Origin: an uncultured Anaerolineae bacterium
GTDB lineage: Bacteria > Chloroflexota > Anaerolineae > Anaerolineales > Villigracilaceae
Direction: 5' to 3'
Assembly: GCA_903910795.1 (NCBI GenBank)
Contig: CAIWAX010000010.1
Location: forward strand, 1-51,983
DNA length: 51,983 nt
Below the pieces are notes generated by a model, which searched no databases, had not been told where the DNA came from, and saw only the letters and a list, made by a program, of their open reading frames with translations. The stretch's first letter is position 1. The number at the start of each line of letters is the position of its first letter. The position numbers and the translations under genes were made by a program. Of this stretch, positions 51,771-51,983 are shown piece after piece.

Positions 51771-51983
51771 ACCGGGCACAGCAAGAACCAGGCACAGTAG
51801 GATATGCCGGCGCTCGGTGATTCAGACTTCCGAAGTCTTGGAGACTTCGGAAGTCTTCGGCAAAGGTGAAGGAAGGGTGGGGAGAAACCAAAACCGGGCA
51901 CAGCAAGAACCAGGCACAGTACGATGTGCCGGCGCTCGGTGATTCAGACTTCCGAAGTCTTGGAGACTTCGGAAGTCTTCGGC
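51771..51983. repeat. 122-bp direct repeat with 13-bp hairpin arms (runs to window end)
   Basis: Bases 51771-51861 recur at 51893-51983, nearly identical. Each unit contains ACCGGGCACAGCAAGAACCA and the hairpin GACTTCCGAAGTC / GACTTCGGAAGTC (51825-51837, 51843-51855; loop TTGGA). The array probably continues beyond the window. No gene. Confidence 0.9.

Overview
The window looks like a chromosomal segment of an Anaerolineae-type Chloroflexota bacterium. This is inferred from gene content and protein style: high-GC genes, Thr/Pro-linker membrane proteins with zinc-ribbon and SH3b domains, an NBR1-like lipoprotein, bPH-domain proteins, many ArnT/PMT-like glycosyltransferases, and very repeat-rich intergenic DNA. 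No rRNA, tRNA, transposase or CRISPR array was recognised.

Layout. 1-2.7 kb: a sulfite-oxidase-family molybdoenzyme and a convergent PMT-like membrane glycosyltransferase. 2.8-9.8 kb: a cobalamin riboswitch with a terminator hairpin, then cobO, cobT, cobS, cobU and cobC, the late nucleotide-loop and adenosylation steps that fit corrinoid salvage. The set is split between cobS and cobU by a low-GC zinc-ribbon/SH3b membrane-protein gene, which is bracketed by two 79 percent identical 90-bp coding remnants. 9.9-14.5 kb: VIT1/CCC1-like protein, cytochrome b561, CutC, a TrpF-like protein with a PfkB kinase, and an AAC(6')-like acetyltransferase. 14.7-17.4 kb: a MerR-type regulator and VWA-protein operon with a readable promoter/operator, and a membrane-anchored SRPBCC-like protein. 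17.5-35.4 kb: a surface-polysaccharide locus. It starts with a winged-helix regulator under a twin-palindrome promoter and continues with sugar-nucleotide epimerases (including a GDP-fucose-synthase type), a Wzm/Wzt ABC exporter with a four-helix-bundle gene between its subunits, a capsule-synthesis-type GT-B protein, a methyltransferase, a PseB/CapE-type dehydratase, an RmlD-type reductase, a GT39 membrane protein, a NeuB-type synthase, an SpsF-type cytidylyltransferase and several glycosyltransferases. Together these would make, modify and export a glycan probably carrying a nonulosonic-acid-like or amino-deoxy sugar; the full pathway is not present here.

36-40.2 kb: a two-gene superfamily-1 helicase operon (Upf1/DNA2-like, then UvrD-like) preceded by the frameshifted C-terminal remnant of a third helicase. 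40.3-45.7 kb: an NBR1-like lipoprotein, an FAD oxidoreductase, a response regulator, an LPG-synthase-like membrane protein, a thioredoxin-fold protein, and an antitoxin with a decayed PIN toxin. 46.1-51.5 kb: a cNMP-binding/bPH membrane protein, peptide deformylase, a GNAT acetyltransferase and recF, separated by large structured repeats.

The most unusual content is not protein-coding. One is a family of 190-520 bp intergenic elements whose terminal inverted repeats co-vary between copies, with nested palindromic modules; four of six lie just after a stop codon, in the direction of that gene. A second is a short repeat that supplies start codons or N-terminal codons to several unrelated genes, in two reading frames. 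A third is a cluster of six same-strand DnaA-box-like sites, spaced by near multiples of the DNA helical repeat, in the 3' end of a sugar reductase gene. The regulatory architecture at 16.6 kb and 17.5 kb is also unusually legible. All identifications are by reading motifs; no database search was run.
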